Below, piece after piece: positions 26,838 to 35,481 of a stretch of 64,000 nucleotides of DNA (its first letter is position 1; each line of letters opens with the position of its first letter). A model generated the notes under the pieces. That model ran no database searches, had not been told where the DNA came from, and saw only the letters and a list, made by a program, of their open reading frames with translations. Location: positions 440,001 to 504,000 of the forward strand of contig NZ_SDKC01000001.1 of assembly GCF_004123145.1 (NCBI RefSeq), read 5' to 3'. Made by a program: the position numbers and the translations under genes. Source of the DNA: Blautia faecicola. GTDB taxonomy: Bacteria > Bacillota > Clostridia > Lachnospirales > Lachnospiraceae.

Positions 26838-28517
26838 ATGAGTAAAATGACCGTTACAGCAGATGCAAAACCGATGTTAAATGCATATCCGGACAGCGTA
26901 GGCGGAACCCTCAGCGATATCACCGGATTTTTACAGAAACCGGAATTAAAGGATGTATTTTCTTCCTTCTATATTCTTCCAAGTGTATTTAATACGGATC
27001 TGGATCGCGGATTTTCCGTGATCGATTACACACTGAACGAAGAACTGGCGGACCGGAAAGATCTGGAAGCACTGGATAAACTGGGTATCAATCTGAAACT
27101 CGACTTTATCCTGAATCACGCTTCTGTATTATCCAGTCAGTTTCAGGATATTCTGAAAAATGGTGACGATTCCAAATATCGTGATTTCTTCATTGACTGG
27201 AACAAATTCTGGGACGGTAAGGGAACCATGACCGAGGAAGGCTACATCCAGCCGGATCAGGAGCTGATCCAGCATATGTTCTTCCGCAAACCGGGTCTTC
27301 CGATCCTGATGGTACGTTTCCCGGATGGGAAAAATGTACCGTACTGGAATACCTTCTATCAGGAAATCAAATATCCGGTTCTGGATGCACAGGATATCAT
27401 GCAGGTAGCTAACGTGCAGTATTATAAGGCAGATCTGATCGCAAAGAAAGTCAACGAAGAGATCGCAGCAGGTAAGAAACCGGCGGAACTCACCATCGAT
27501 GACAGCTGTAAGGACAGCGTTGTGGAACTGCTGGAGAGCAAGAGAAAATACCTAGGACAGATGGATCTGAACATCAAATCCCCGCTGGTATGGGAGTTCT
27601 ATGAGAATACTCTGAAAACACTGGCTGGATACGGTGCAAAGATCGTCCGTTTGGATGCATTTGCCTATGCGCCGAAGGAGCCGGGTGAGAAAAACTTCCT
27701 GAATGAGCCGGGAACCTGGGAACTACTGGAAAAAGTCCGCAAACTGGCAGACAAATATAACCTGACGCTGCTTCCGGAGATCCATGCAAGCTACGGAGAG
27801 AAGAACTATGAACAGATTGCAAAACAGGGTTACATGACCTACGATTTCTTCCTTCCGGGAATGATCATCGATGCACTGGAAAGCGGCAACGGTTCCACTC
27901 TGGAAAAATGGGCAAAAGAACTGATGGAAAAAGAAATCCATGTAGTCAACATGCTGGGCTGCCACGATGGAATCCCGCTTCTGGATCTGAAGGGGCTGAT
28001 CCCGGAAGAAAGAATCCAGCAGATCATCGACACTGTTGTTGCAAGAGGCGGATATGTGAAAGATCTTCATGGTCAGAAAAATGTATATTATCAGGTAAAT
28101 GCAACTTATTACAGTGCACTGGGCGAAGATGACAAAAAAATGCTTATGGCCAGAGCACTGCAGATGTTCATGCCTGGAAAACCGCAGGTATGGTACTTGG
28201 ATCTTTTCGCTGGCAAGAACGACCACGAGGCTGTTAAACGTGCCGGTGCCGGCGGTCATAAAGAAATCAATCGTACCAATCTGTCCGCAGCACAGATCGA
28301 AGAACTGATGAAGACAGATATCGTAAAAGAACAGTTGAAACTTCTGCATTTTAGAAACGTATCCAAAGCGTTCGGCTTTGATGCAGAACTTGCAGTATCC
28401 ACAGAAGATGAAATCATTACCTTCATCTGGACAAACCAGGGCGAGAGTGCAACACTGCGCGCAAATCTGAAGACTTTTGAGTACGAGATTACAGATTCTG
28501 AGGGAATCTACGCATAA
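26838..28517 (+). CDS. GH13 (subfamily 18-like) sucrose/glucosyl phosphorylase family enzyme
   Basis: A 559-residue alpha-amylase-fold enzyme of the glucoside phosphorylase group. DRGFSVIDYTLNEELADRKD, DFILNHAS and IVRLDAFAYAPKEPG (nucleophile Asp) are diagnostic, with acid/base Glu in LLPEIHASYG and transition-state Asp in LGCHDGIPLLD. It is longer than classical sucrose phosphorylase (about 480-500 residues) because of an insertion near 190-235 (KKVNEEIAAGKKPAELTIDD). The acceptor could be sucrose, sucrose 6'-phosphate, glucosylglycerate or another glucoside. A kinase gene directly upstream suggests a phosphorylated partner. ATG follows AAGGAGAGAGAAGC. Confidence 0.87.
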   Translation: MSKMTVTADAKPMLNAYPDSVGGTLSDITGFLQKPELKDVFSSFYILPSVFNTDLDRGFSVIDYTLNEELADRKDLEALDKLGINLKLDFILNHASVLSSQFQDILKNGDDSKYRDFFIDWNKFWDGKGTMTEEGYIQPDQELIQHMFFRKPGLPILMVRFPDGKNVPYWNTFYQEIKYPVLDAQDIMQVANVQYYKADLIAKKVNEEIAAGKKPAELTIDDSCKDSVVELLESKRKYLGQMDLNIKSPLVWEFYENTLKTLAGYGAKIVRLDAFAYAPKEPGEKNFLNEPGTWELLEKVRKLADKYNLTLLPEIHASYGEKNYEQIAKQGYMTYDFFLPGMIIDALESGNGSTLEKWAKELMEKEIHVVNMLGCHDGIPLLDLKGLIPEERIQQIIDTVVARGGYVKDLHGQKNVYYQVNATYYSALGEDDKKMLMARALQMFMPGKPQVWYLDLFAGKNDHEAVKRAGAGGHKEINRTNLSAAQIEELMKTDIVKEQLKLLHFRNVSKAFGFDAELAVSTEDEIITFIWTNQGESATLRANLKTFEYEITDSEGIYA

Positions 28518-28557
28518 GGGGATCAGGCAGTGATGTGAGGGAGTAAAAGAAATAAGA

Positions 28558-28606
28558 GAAAACAGGGCGAACGCTGAGAGGGAAGCAGCTTCGCCCTGTT
28601 TTTTCG
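28558..28606 (+). terminator. terminator of the kinase-GH13 operon
   Basis: ACAGGGCGA and TCGCCCTGT form the base of a hairpin with inner pairing, followed by TTTTTT. The palindrome element starts immediately after. Confidence 0.85.
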
Positions 28607-28650
28607 TTGCACTGCATATCAATAATTGCGCCAGTGAACCAATTTTCCAT
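28607..28650 (+). repeat. post-terminator palindrome element, copy 2
   Basis: Flank GTTGCACTGCATATCAAT followed by a decayed palindrome (28624-28644, AATTGCGCC / GAACCAATT). No double-hairpin block follows this copy. Confidence 0.75.
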
Positions 28651-28768
28651 GATATTTAAAGTTCATTGCGCTGGAAAAATATACAGGGATAGCGTATACT
28701 GAAAGAAAGTATGATTCCGGGAAAATGAGGCGGAAATACGAAAGAGGAAAAGGGAAGCGGGGGAATAT

Positions 28769-30061
28769 ATGGAACCTATGAAAAAGGGACATCACCGTCT
28801 GGAAGTGATGTCACATTATTATGGAAAACGGATACAGCAGGATATGAGCAACTTTGTCAAATGGATCCTGCTGGCACTTCTGATCGGTGGAGTGGTTGGC
28901 GGTGCCAGCAGTTTATTTGCCGGGTGTCTGAGTTGGGTGACACAGTTTCGGGCAGACAGACCGGCGGTTGTTTTATTATTGCCTTTTGGTGGTCTGTTGA
29001 TTGTATTTTTATATCAGAAGATTGGAAAAGAGGACAGAGGAACAAACCAGGTACTCTCTACGATCCGGTCGCAGGATGAGGTCCCGCTTCGTTCAGCACC
29101 ACTGATTTTTATCGCTACAGCATTGACACATCTGCTTGGTGGCTCAGCAGGCCGGGAAGGTGCGGCGATCCAGCTTGGAGGAAGTATCGGAAATCAACTG
29201 GGACGGTGGATCCATCTGGATGAGGAAGACCGCCATGTGATCGTTATGTGCGGGATGAGTGCTGCGTTTTCGGCTGTTTTCGGTACGCCGATGGCGGCAG
29301 CGGTATTTGCCATGGAAGTGGTCAGCGTAGGTGTGATGTACTATGCGGCTTTGCTGCCCTGTGTGGTGGCATCGCTGGTTGCTTATGATTTTGCGGGAAG
29401 TTTCGGAATCCATCCGGAGAACTTTCATGTCACGGGAATCCCGGCATTTTCGATGGAAAACGGGATTAAAATGGGCATCATCGCCGTAGGCTGCGGTGCA
29501 GTCAGTATCCTTTTTTGTCTGTTGCTGGAATATGTGAGCAAGGGATATGATAAATGGCTGAAAAATCCATATCTGCGTGTCTTCGCGGCGGGCTGTCTGG
29601 TAGTAGTCCTGTACTGGATCCTTGGGACAGACCGGTATATGGGTGCGGGTAATCAGCTGATCGAGCAGGCAGTGGAACATGGACAGACGCAGACCTTTGA
29701 CTTTTTCTGGAAAATGCTTCTGACAGCACTGGCGATGCGTGCAGGTTTTCGAGGGGGGGAGATTGTTCCTTCGTTTGCCATTGGTGCCACCTTTGGCTGT
29801 CTGGCAGGACAGATCATGGGATTTTCACCGTCTTTAAGTGCAGCCGCCGGGATGACTGCTGTGTTCTGCGGTGTGACGAACTGCCCGGTTACTTCTATAC
29901 TGATAGCCTTTGAGTTGTTTGGCTTCCAGGGCGTTTCATATTATCTGCTGGCTGTGGCGGTCAGCTATGCAGTGTCCGGATATTACGGGCTGTATAAAGA
30001 CCAGACGATCGTGTACTCAAAATATAAGGCGAAATATGTAAATCGGCATACGAAGACCTGA
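28769..30061 (+). CDS. ClC-family chloride channel/transporter
   Basis: A 430-residue integral membrane protein of the CLC family. The selectivity signatures are GGSAGREGAAIQ (with the gating glutamate, near 130), SAAFSAVFGTPMAAAVFAMEV and AGFRGGEIVPSFAIGA (near 330). About ten membrane helices are evident and there is no C-terminal CBS domain. The first 20 residues are basic and cytoplasmic (HHRLEVMSHYYGKR). It exchanges Cl- or F- for H+, or conducts anions; which of these is not clear from sequence. Ribosome site GAAGCGGGGGAATAT. Single-gene unit. Confidence 0.92.
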   Translation: MEPMKKGHHRLEVMSHYYGKRIQQDMSNFVKWILLALLIGGVVGGASSLFAGCLSWVTQFRADRPAVVLLLPFGGLLIVFLYQKIGKEDRGTNQVLSTIRSQDEVPLRSAPLIFIATALTHLLGGSAGREGAAIQLGGSIGNQLGRWIHLDEEDRHVIVMCGMSAAFSAVFGTPMAAAVFAMEVVSVGVMYYAALLPCVVASLVAYDFAGSFGIHPENFHVTGIPAFSMENGIKMGIIAVGCGAVSILFCLLLEYVSKGYDKWLKNPYLRVFAAGCLVVVLYWILGTDRYMGAGNQLIEQAVEHGQTQTFDFFWKMLLTALAMRAGFRGGEIVPSFAIGATFGCLAGQIMGFSPSLSAAAGMTAVFCGVTNCPVTSILIAFELFGFQGVSYYLLAVAVSYAVSGYYGLYKDQTIVYSKYKAKYVNRHTKT

Positions 30062-30070
30062 TAACTAATT

Positions 30071-30130
30071 GAAAGACGAACTTCTACCTTGATGTTGCGG
30101 CAAACAAAGTAAGGGCGGAAGTTCGTTTTT
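30071..30130 (+). terminator. terminator of the ClC gene
   Basis: ACGAACTTC and GAAGTTCGT form the stem base with a long inner loop, followed by TTTTTC. Confidence 0.7.
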
Positions 30131-30165
30131 CATTTTAGAAGGACACAAAATCTTCACAAAAAAAA

Positions 30166-30207
30166 TCAGCACTCCCCCTTGACGAGTGCTGATTGAAGTG
30201 TTATATT
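30166..30207 (+). promoter_or_regulatory. CIRCE operator overlapping the hsp20 promoter
   Basis: TCAGCACTC-N9-GAGTGCTGA (30166-30192) matches the CIRCE element bound by the heat-shock repressor HrcA, with only the outermost bases changed. TTGACG (30179-30184) starts in its spacer, and TATATT (30202-30207) follows 17 bp later, so bound HrcA would cover the -35 box. Confidence 0.85.
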
Positions 30208-30327
30208 ACATCTAGAACAAAGGAAGGGAACAAAAAGAACGAAGAAAAAGTTCGAAAGCTCCTGAAGCATCCCAGTTCCAAAGAAACAAGGTAATAATAC
30301 ATGATGAATAAAAAGGAGAGATGACTT

Positions 30328-30795
30328 ATGTTGATGCCTAGTATTTTTGGAGAGAATTTGTTTGATGACTTTTTTGATGATTATTTTCCGTTCGATACCG
30401 ACAAGGAACTGCACAAAGCAGAGAAAAAACTGTACGGCAGAAGAGCCGGACATGTGATGAAAACCGATATCAAAGAAAAAGACAATGGATATGAATTTGA
30501 AATAGATCTTCCGGGATTTGCCAAAGATGAAGTAAAGGTTTCTCTGGAAAATGGTTATATGACCATCGAGGCAGCCAAAGGCCTTGATAAAGATGAGAAA
30601 GAAAAAGAAACCGGAAAATATATCCGTAAAGAACGTTATGCAGGTGCCTGCACACGTAGCTTCTATGTGGGAGAGGAAGTAGATCCGGATGAGATCAAAG
30701 CCGAATTCAAACATGGTATTCTGAAACTGTTCGTTCCGAAGAAAGAAGCAAAACCGGCAGTGGAAGAAAACAAATATATTGCCATTGAAGGATAA
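30328..30795 (+). CDS. Hsp20/alpha-crystallin small heat-shock protein
   Basis: A 155-residue ATP-independent holdase that keeps unfolded proteins soluble. The N-terminal SIFGENLFDDFFDDYF, the alpha-crystallin core from about residue 48 (DIKEKDNGYEFEIDLPGF...KDEVKVSLENG), the conserved ELKAEFKHGILKLFVPKK-like segment (here DEIKAEFKHGILKLFVPK) and a short basic/acidic tail are all present. ATG at 30328 follows AAAAGGAGAGATGACTT. Control by HrcA is indicated by the CIRCE operator upstream. Single gene. Confidence 0.95.
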   Translation: MLMPSIFGENLFDDFFDDYFPFDTDKELHKAEKKLYGRRAGHVMKTDIKEKDNGYEFEIDLPGFAKDEVKVSLENGYMTIEAAKGLDKDEKEKETGKYIRKERYAGACTRSFYVGEEVDPDEIKAEFKHGILKLFVPKKEAKPAVEENKYIAIEG

Positions 30796-30922
30796 TATCT
30801 GAATCGGGTAACTATTAACCATACGGTTTGCCGAATGGCAGACGGTAGCACATTTATATATAATACTTAACAAAACCTCTTTGTAGAAGGCTGCTAAGCA
30901 ATCAGTTTGGAGGAAAAGATAA

Positions 30923-31504
30923 ATGAATACTTTAAAAGCTGAAAAAAGAAGCATGGACGTCAAAGCAAAGAAATTAAGAAGAGAAGGCTATGTCACAGGT
31001 AATCTGTTTGGCAGAGAGATTGAAGGATCTCTTCCGATCCAGATGACGAAAAAGGCAGTAGATCAGCTGCTGAAAACGGACAACAAAGGAAGTCAGGTTA
31101 TGCTGGAAGTAGACGGCAAGACCTACGATGCACTGATCAAAGAGGTTGATTACAATGCAATGGCAAACCGCGTGGATGAGATTGATTTCCAGGCACTGGT
31201 AAGTACCGAGAAAGTACATTCCGTAGCGGAAATCGTTCTGCTCAACCATGAGAAAGTAGAGGCAGGTGTTCTGCAGGAAGATCTGGAAGAGATTTCTTAT
31301 AAGGCACTGCCTGCTGACCTGATGGATAAAGTTCAGGTGGATGTCGGTGAGATGAAGATCGGTGATGTGATCAAAGTCAAAGATCTGGAGATCGCCAAGA
31401 ATCCGAACATCGATCTGAAAACAGATCCGGAAGCAGTTGTTGTATCCTGCACCGCAGTTCACAACAGTGTACCGGAACCGGAGACAGCAGAAGAGGCTGA
31501 ATAA
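30923..31504 (+). CDS. rplY: ribosomal protein L25 / general stress protein CTC
   Basis: A 193-residue two-domain L25 of the TL5/CTC type. The N-terminal domain binds 5S rRNA (LRREGYVTGNLFGREIEG), and a C-terminal beta domain (GVLQEDLEEISYKALPADL, then VDVGEMKIGDVIKVKDL) is typical. It ends in an acidic PEPETAEEAE tail. In Bacillus the same protein accumulates under stress. Ribosome site TTGGAGGAAAAG precedes ATG. Upstream 127 bases contain TATATATAATAC as a likely -10. Confidence 0.93.
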   Translation: MNTLKAEKRSMDVKAKKLRREGYVTGNLFGREIEGSLPIQMTKKAVDQLLKTDNKGSQVMLEVDGKTYDALIKEVDYNAMANRVDEIDFQALVSTEKVHSVAEIVLLNHEKVEAGVLQEDLEEISYKALPADLMDKVQVDVGEMKIGDVIKVKDLEIAKNPNIDLKTDPEAVVVSCTAVHNSVPEPETAEEAE

Positions 31505-31530
31505 TACAAAAATCAAGTAAATAAAAACAC

Positions 31531-31570
31531 AAACAGGGCGAATCGTTCGAAAGAGCGATTCGCCCTGTTT
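31531..31570. terminator. bidirectional terminator, rplY / Crp-Fnr gene
   Basis: AAACAGGGCGAATCG and CGATTCGCCCTGTTT form a perfect 15-bp stem between convergent genes. Confidence 0.85.
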
Positions 31571-31640
31571 AGTGTCTTACAAAAACTGTTTTTCAGTAAA
31601 TCGGGAACACTCTGCGAAGATGCACACGGCATCCTATTCT

Positions 31641-32303
31641 TTATTCTCTGTTTTTTAGGACAAATTCATTTTTTTTCACTTCCAACAGCCCGTCCTTCTG
31701 CATTTTCCCAATTTCTTTCGAAAGCGCACTTCGGTCTACGCTGAGATAGTCAGCGAGCTGCTGGCGGTTGAAGGCGATGGTGATCTCAGGTGAGCCGATG
31801 AGCAGTTCCTGATAGGAAAGATAGGCGAGTAGCCGTTCACGGATGGTTTTTGGTGTGGTGTGCAGGATCCGGCGGGAAAGCTGCAGGTTACTGGTTGCCA
31901 TGATGCGAAGCAGATTTTCAATCATCTGCTGGTGATGGCTGCATGGTTTTTCACAGGTATGCAAAATCTTCGGAACATCCAGAAATAAAATCTGACTGGG
32001 CGTGACAGATACGACATTGACCATCAGCGGTTCCGAAGGGGAACAGGCGTAGGCTTCGCCGAAAAGCTGTCCGGATCCGACGTGATTCAGGATATTTTTA
32101 CTGCCCCAGAAATCGTCAATTTCAATATGAACAGAACCTTCCAGTACGATTCCTACAGAGGTAATAGATTCACCGGCACAAAAGATCATTTCCCCTTTGG
32201 AAAACGACCGGATCTGTCCGGAGAGACAATGCAGAATAGACGGAATTTCCTCCGGTTTCACACCATAAAACAGGGGGATTTTTTTTAATATTGGAAAATC
32301 CAT
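31641..32303 (-). CDS. Crp/Fnr-family transcriptional regulator
   Basis: A 220-residue regulator with an N-terminal cyclic-nucleotide-binding-like barrel (FSKGEMIFCAGESITSVGIVL near 34-54) and a C-terminal winged helix (FNRQQLADYLSVDRSALSKE near 172-191). Cysteines at positions typical of FNR Fe-S ligands are not arranged in the known pattern; haem or another sensor is possible. It is divergent from ferredoxin-hcp, so control of that nitrosative-stress unit (an HcpR-like role) is a fair inference. A weak dyad TTGT-N7-ACAA lies at 32316-32330. Confidence 0.88.
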   Translation of the reverse strand: MDFPILKKIPLFYGVKPEEIPSILHCLSGQIRSFSKGEMIFCAGESITSVGIVLEGSVHIEIDDFWGSKNILNHVGSGQLFGEAYACSPSEPLMVNVVSVTPSQILFLDVPKILHTCEKPCSHHQQMIENLLRIMATSNLQLSRRILHTTPKTIRERLLAYLSYQELLIGSPEITIAFNRQQLADYLSVDRSALSKEIGKMQKDGLLEVKKNEFVLKNRE

Positions 32304-32489
32304 TTTTTCTCCTTTTTGTGGTTAAAACAACATATTTTTATCTGATATTATAGTATCCTCTGTTTGTAAACGCAAGGGAGCTGTTGCAAAGAGAAGAAGG
32401 ACAGCATAACAGAGACAGAAATGCATTTGTGTAAAATCAGATATAGAGAGATTTCAGGAGTGCATACAGAAAATAAGGAGGAATCGAAT

Positions 32490-33107
32490 ATGATCCGAAG
32501 AGTGATTCAGATAGAGGAAGATAAATGTAACGGTTGTGGCGCCTGTGCTAAGGCCTGTCACGAAGGGGCAATCGGTATGGTAAACGGGAAAGCAAAACTG
32601 ATGCGCGACGATTACTGCGACGGACTGGGGGATTGCCTTCCGGCATGTCCGATGGATGCGATTCATTTTATTGAACGGGAAGCGGAAGCTTATGACGAGG
32701 CGGCAGTGCTGAAAAATAAAGAAGAAAAGGCGAAAGCGGAGCGTTCCCGTCTGCGTCAGTGGCCGGTACAGATCAAATTACTGCCGGTGCATGCACCTTT
32801 TTATGAGGGAGCGAACCTGCTGATCGCGGCAGACTGTACAGCGTACGCTTATGCGAAGTTCCACGATGAATTTTTAAAAAACCGTGTGGTGCTGGTGGGA
32901 TGTCCGAAACTTGACAGCACCGATTATGCCGTTAAACTGGCAGAGATCATCCGGCAGAATGCGGTGCAGAGTATCACTGTTGTCCGCATGGAGGTTCCAT
33001 GTTGCGGAGGACTTGAGATGGCGGCAAAACGTGCCCTTGAAGCGAGCGGAAAACGGCTGCCATGGCAGGTGATCACGGTCGGAACTGACGGTACGATCCG
33101 GGAGTAA
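32490..33107 (+). CDS. 4Fe-4S ferredoxin-type protein linked to hcp
   Basis: A 205-residue protein. Residues about 10-55 hold two Fe-S motifs, CNGCGACAKACHEGA and a variant second one CDGLGDCLPACPMDA. The C-terminal domain has further cysteines in VGCPKLD and VPCCGGLEMAA, which could ligate another cluster or bind a thiol. This architecture occurs next to hydroxylamine reductase and probably passes electrons to it. ATG at 32490 follows AAGGAGGAATCGAAT; an earlier in-frame start has no ribosome site. Confidence 0.85.
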   Translation: MIRRVIQIEEDKCNGCGACAKACHEGAIGMVNGKAKLMRDDYCDGLGDCLPACPMDAIHFIEREAEAYDEAAVLKNKEEKAKAERSRLRQWPVQIKLLPVHAPFYEGANLLIAADCTAYAYAKFHDEFLKNRVVLVGCPKLDSTDYAVKLAEIIRQNAVQSITVVRMEVPCCGGLEMAAKRALEASGKRLPWQVITVGTDGTIRE

Positions 33108-33284
33108 CGGGCAGAACGTTTTCCAGGCAGACGGATGGGAAAAACCAAACGGTGTAATCTGTGAGGATATCTGTGCGAGAGACATAGTACGAAGGATAAA
33201 AGCAGAAAAATTAGGGATACTTATGAGATAGATAAGGTAAAAGTAAAGAAAACGATAAAAAAACTGATAAAAGGAGTACAAAAA

Positions 33285-34877
33285 ATGGAGAAAAATATGT
33301 TTTGTTTTCAGTGTGAGCAGACAGCAGGATGCAATGGATGTACCGGAAAGCGCGGAGTATGCGGAAAGACGGCTGATGTAGCAAAGGCGCAGGATGAGCT
33401 GACAGGGGCACTGATCGGCCTTGCGAAGACCTGCGGCAACAATCCGAAGACCGCCGATACCGACCGGGTGATCATCGAGGGATTATTTACAACACTGACC
33501 AATGTAAGTTTCAACGAAGAGACGGTTCGTGTGATGATCGAGCGTGTGGAAGAGGAAAAAAGCAGAATCGCACCGGGATGCGGAACCTGTGTGGCAAAAT
33601 GTGGCAATACCGACAATTATGATATGGAACAAATCTGGAATGCAGACGAGGATATCCGGTCGTTAAAATCCCTGTTGCTATTCGGCATCCGGGGTGTTGC
33701 AGCGTATGCATACCATGCGATGGTACTTGGATATCAGTCGGAAGAAGTGAACTTCTTTTTATATAAAGCACTGGCTACGTTGTCTATGGATCTTGGCATG
33801 GAAGAACTTCTCCCGGTGGTTTTGGAGACGGGAAAAGTTAATCTGACCTGTATGGAACTGCTGGATCGTGCCAACACAGAGACTTACGGAATTCCGAAAC
33901 CTACAGAGGTTTCACTGAAAGTGGAAAAAGGGCCGTTTATCGTGGTTACCGGTCATGATCTGCGTGATCTGAAGCTGCTTCTGGAACAGACCGAAGGAAA
34001 GGGCATCAATATCTATACCCATGGCGAGATGCTTCCGGCACACGCATACCCGGAACTGAAAAAATACGGTCATCTGAAAGGAAACTTCGGAACGGCATGG
34101 CAGAACCAGCAGAAAGAATTTGCGGATCTTCCGGGAGCCATCCTGTTTACGACCAACTGTCTGATGCCACCGAAGGAGAGCTACGCAGACCGCGTCTTTT
34201 CCACGGAAGTGGTTTCTTATCCGGGTGTGGTGCATGTAGATGACGGAAAAGATTTCACACCGGTGATCGAAAAGGCACTGGAACTTGGCGGATTTGAGGA
34301 AGACAGGCAGTACAAGGGAATCAACGGCGGAGAAAAGCTGACCACCGGTTTCGGACACGGAACGATCCTGCAGGCAGCAGATCAGATCGTGGATGCGGTA
34401 AAAGCAGGAGCAATCCGGCATTTCTTCCTGGTAGGCGGATGTGATGGAGCGAGAAAAGGCAGAAACTACTATACGGAATTCGTAAAACAGACACCTGCAG
34501 ATACGATTATTCTTACACTGGCGTGTGGAAAATACCGGTTTAACGATCTGGATCTCGGAAGCATCGGCGGTTTCCCTCGGATCATGGATATGGGACAGTG
34601 TAACGATGCCTACGGAGCCATCAAAGTGGCAGTCGCGCTTGCAGAAGCTTTCGACTGCGGAGTCAATGAACTTCCGCTTTCCATGGTGCTTTCCTGGTAC
34701 GAGCAGAAGGCGGTGTGCATCCTGCTGACACTTCTGCACCTTGGAATCAAAAATATTTATCTCGGACCGTCTCTCCCGGCATTTCTGTCTCCCAATGTGC
34801 TACAGTATCTGGTAGAAAATTATCAGATCAGCCCGATCGGGGATCCGAAGGAAGATCTGGAGAAAATGCTGGGATAA
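33285..34877 (+). CDS. hcp: hydroxylamine reductase / hybrid cluster protein Hcp
   Basis: A 530-residue Hcp, which detoxifies NO and hydroxylamine with a hybrid 4Fe-2S-2O cluster. The N-terminal CFQCEQTAGCNGCTGKRGVC supplies cysteines for the proximal cluster. Hybrid-cluster ligands are seen in VTGHDLRDL, YTHGEMLPAHAYP, TTNCLMPPKESY, GGCDGARKGR and ACGKYRF. Length is typical of the class lacking the extra helical domain. ATG follows AAAGGAGTACAAAAA. Forms a unit with the ferredoxin gene 177 bases upstream, facing the Crp/Fnr gene. Confidence 0.96.
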   Translation: MEKNMFCFQCEQTAGCNGCTGKRGVCGKTADVAKAQDELTGALIGLAKTCGNNPKTADTDRVIIEGLFTTLTNVSFNEETVRVMIERVEEEKSRIAPGCGTCVAKCGNTDNYDMEQIWNADEDIRSLKSLLLFGIRGVAAYAYHAMVLGYQSEEVNFFLYKALATLSMDLGMEELLPVVLETGKVNLTCMELLDRANTETYGIPKPTEVSLKVEKGPFIVVTGHDLRDLKLLLEQTEGKGINIYTHGEMLPAHAYPELKKYGHLKGNFGTAWQNQQKEFADLPGAILFTTNCLMPPKESYADRVFSTEVVSYPGVVHVDDGKDFTPVIEKALELGGFEEDRQYKGINGGEKLTTGFGHGTILQAADQIVDAVKAGAIRHFFLVGGCDGARKGRNYYTEFVKQTPADTIILTLACGKYRFNDLDLGSIGGFPRIMDMGQCNDAYGAIKVAVALAEAFDCGVNELPLSMVLSWYEQKAVCILLTLLHLGIKNIYLGPSLPAFLSPNVLQYLVENYQISPIGDPKEDLEKMLG

Positions 34878-34982
34878 TGGGCAGTAGAGTCAAAAGGTCA
34901 GAAAACTGACAGAAGTTTGTTTGCAGGAAGGTTTCTGACTATGGACTTGCAAAAATATGAGCAGGTAGCATTTCTTGAAGAA

Positions 34983-35019
34983 AAATCTCCGGCGATTTGT
35001 AATGAATCGCCGGAGATTT
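34983..35019 (+). terminator. terminator of hcp
   Basis: AAATCTCCGGCGATT and AATCGCCGGAGATTT form a perfect 15-bp stem around a 7-base loop. Confidence 0.85.
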
Positions 35020-35045
35020 CTGTATTTCTATGGGGAATTTGCTCC

Positions 35046-35093
35046 TTGACAGGAAAAGGTCAGGTCAGTATAATCTGAAACTGGTACTACCAG
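35046..35093 (+). promoter_or_regulatory. lrgAB promoter with FadR-type operator
   Basis: TTGACA (35046-35051), a 17-bp spacer and TATAAT (35069-35074) form a consensus promoter. Directly at the expected start point lies CTGGTACTACCAG (35081-35093), which fits the TGGTNNNACCA pattern bound by FadR-subfamily GntR regulators. Such a protein is encoded two genes downstream. Confidence 0.75.
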
Positions 35094-35109
35094 TGAAAGG
35101 AGAAATATT

Positions 35110-35481
35110 TTGAAGCACGTAAGACAGTTTTGTATGATATTGTTGTTCTCGTTTATCGGAGAGTTTTTCCGTATGGTGATTCCACTTCCGGTTCCGGCCA
35201 GTGTGTATGGGCTGGTATTGTTGCTGGCTGCACTTCTTACCGGTATTGTAAAGCTGGATCAGGTAGAGGGAGCCGCTGATTTTCTGATAGAAATTATGCC
35301 GGTTATGTTTATCCCGGCGGCAGTAGGACTTTTGAATGCATGGGATGTGCTGCGACCGGTCGTGGTTCCGGTGGTTGTAGTGACCGTGGCAACAACTGTA
35401 CTTGTCATGGGAGTGACCGGACAGGTGACACAGCGGGTGATCCGCTGGGAGAGAAAACGTAAGGAGGGAAAAGAAAAATGA
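35110..35481 (+). CDS. lrgA: LrgA/CidA-type holin-like membrane protein
   Basis: A 123-residue protein with four hydrophobic segments and a basic C-terminus (WERKRKEGKEK). FSFIGEFFRMVIPLPVPASVYG near the N-terminus is the LrgA signature. It is read from TTG at 35110, placed by AAAGGAGAAATATT. Family members act with LrgB in murein hydrolase control and, in some Firmicutes, in pyruvate uptake. The stop overlaps the lrgB start (ATGA). Confidence 0.92.
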   Translation: MKHVRQFCMILLFSFIGEFFRMVIPLPVPASVYGLVLLLAALLTGIVKLDQVEGAADFLIEIMPVMFIPAAVGLLNAWDVLRPVVVPVVVVTVATTVLVMGVTGQVTQRVIRWERKRKEGKEK

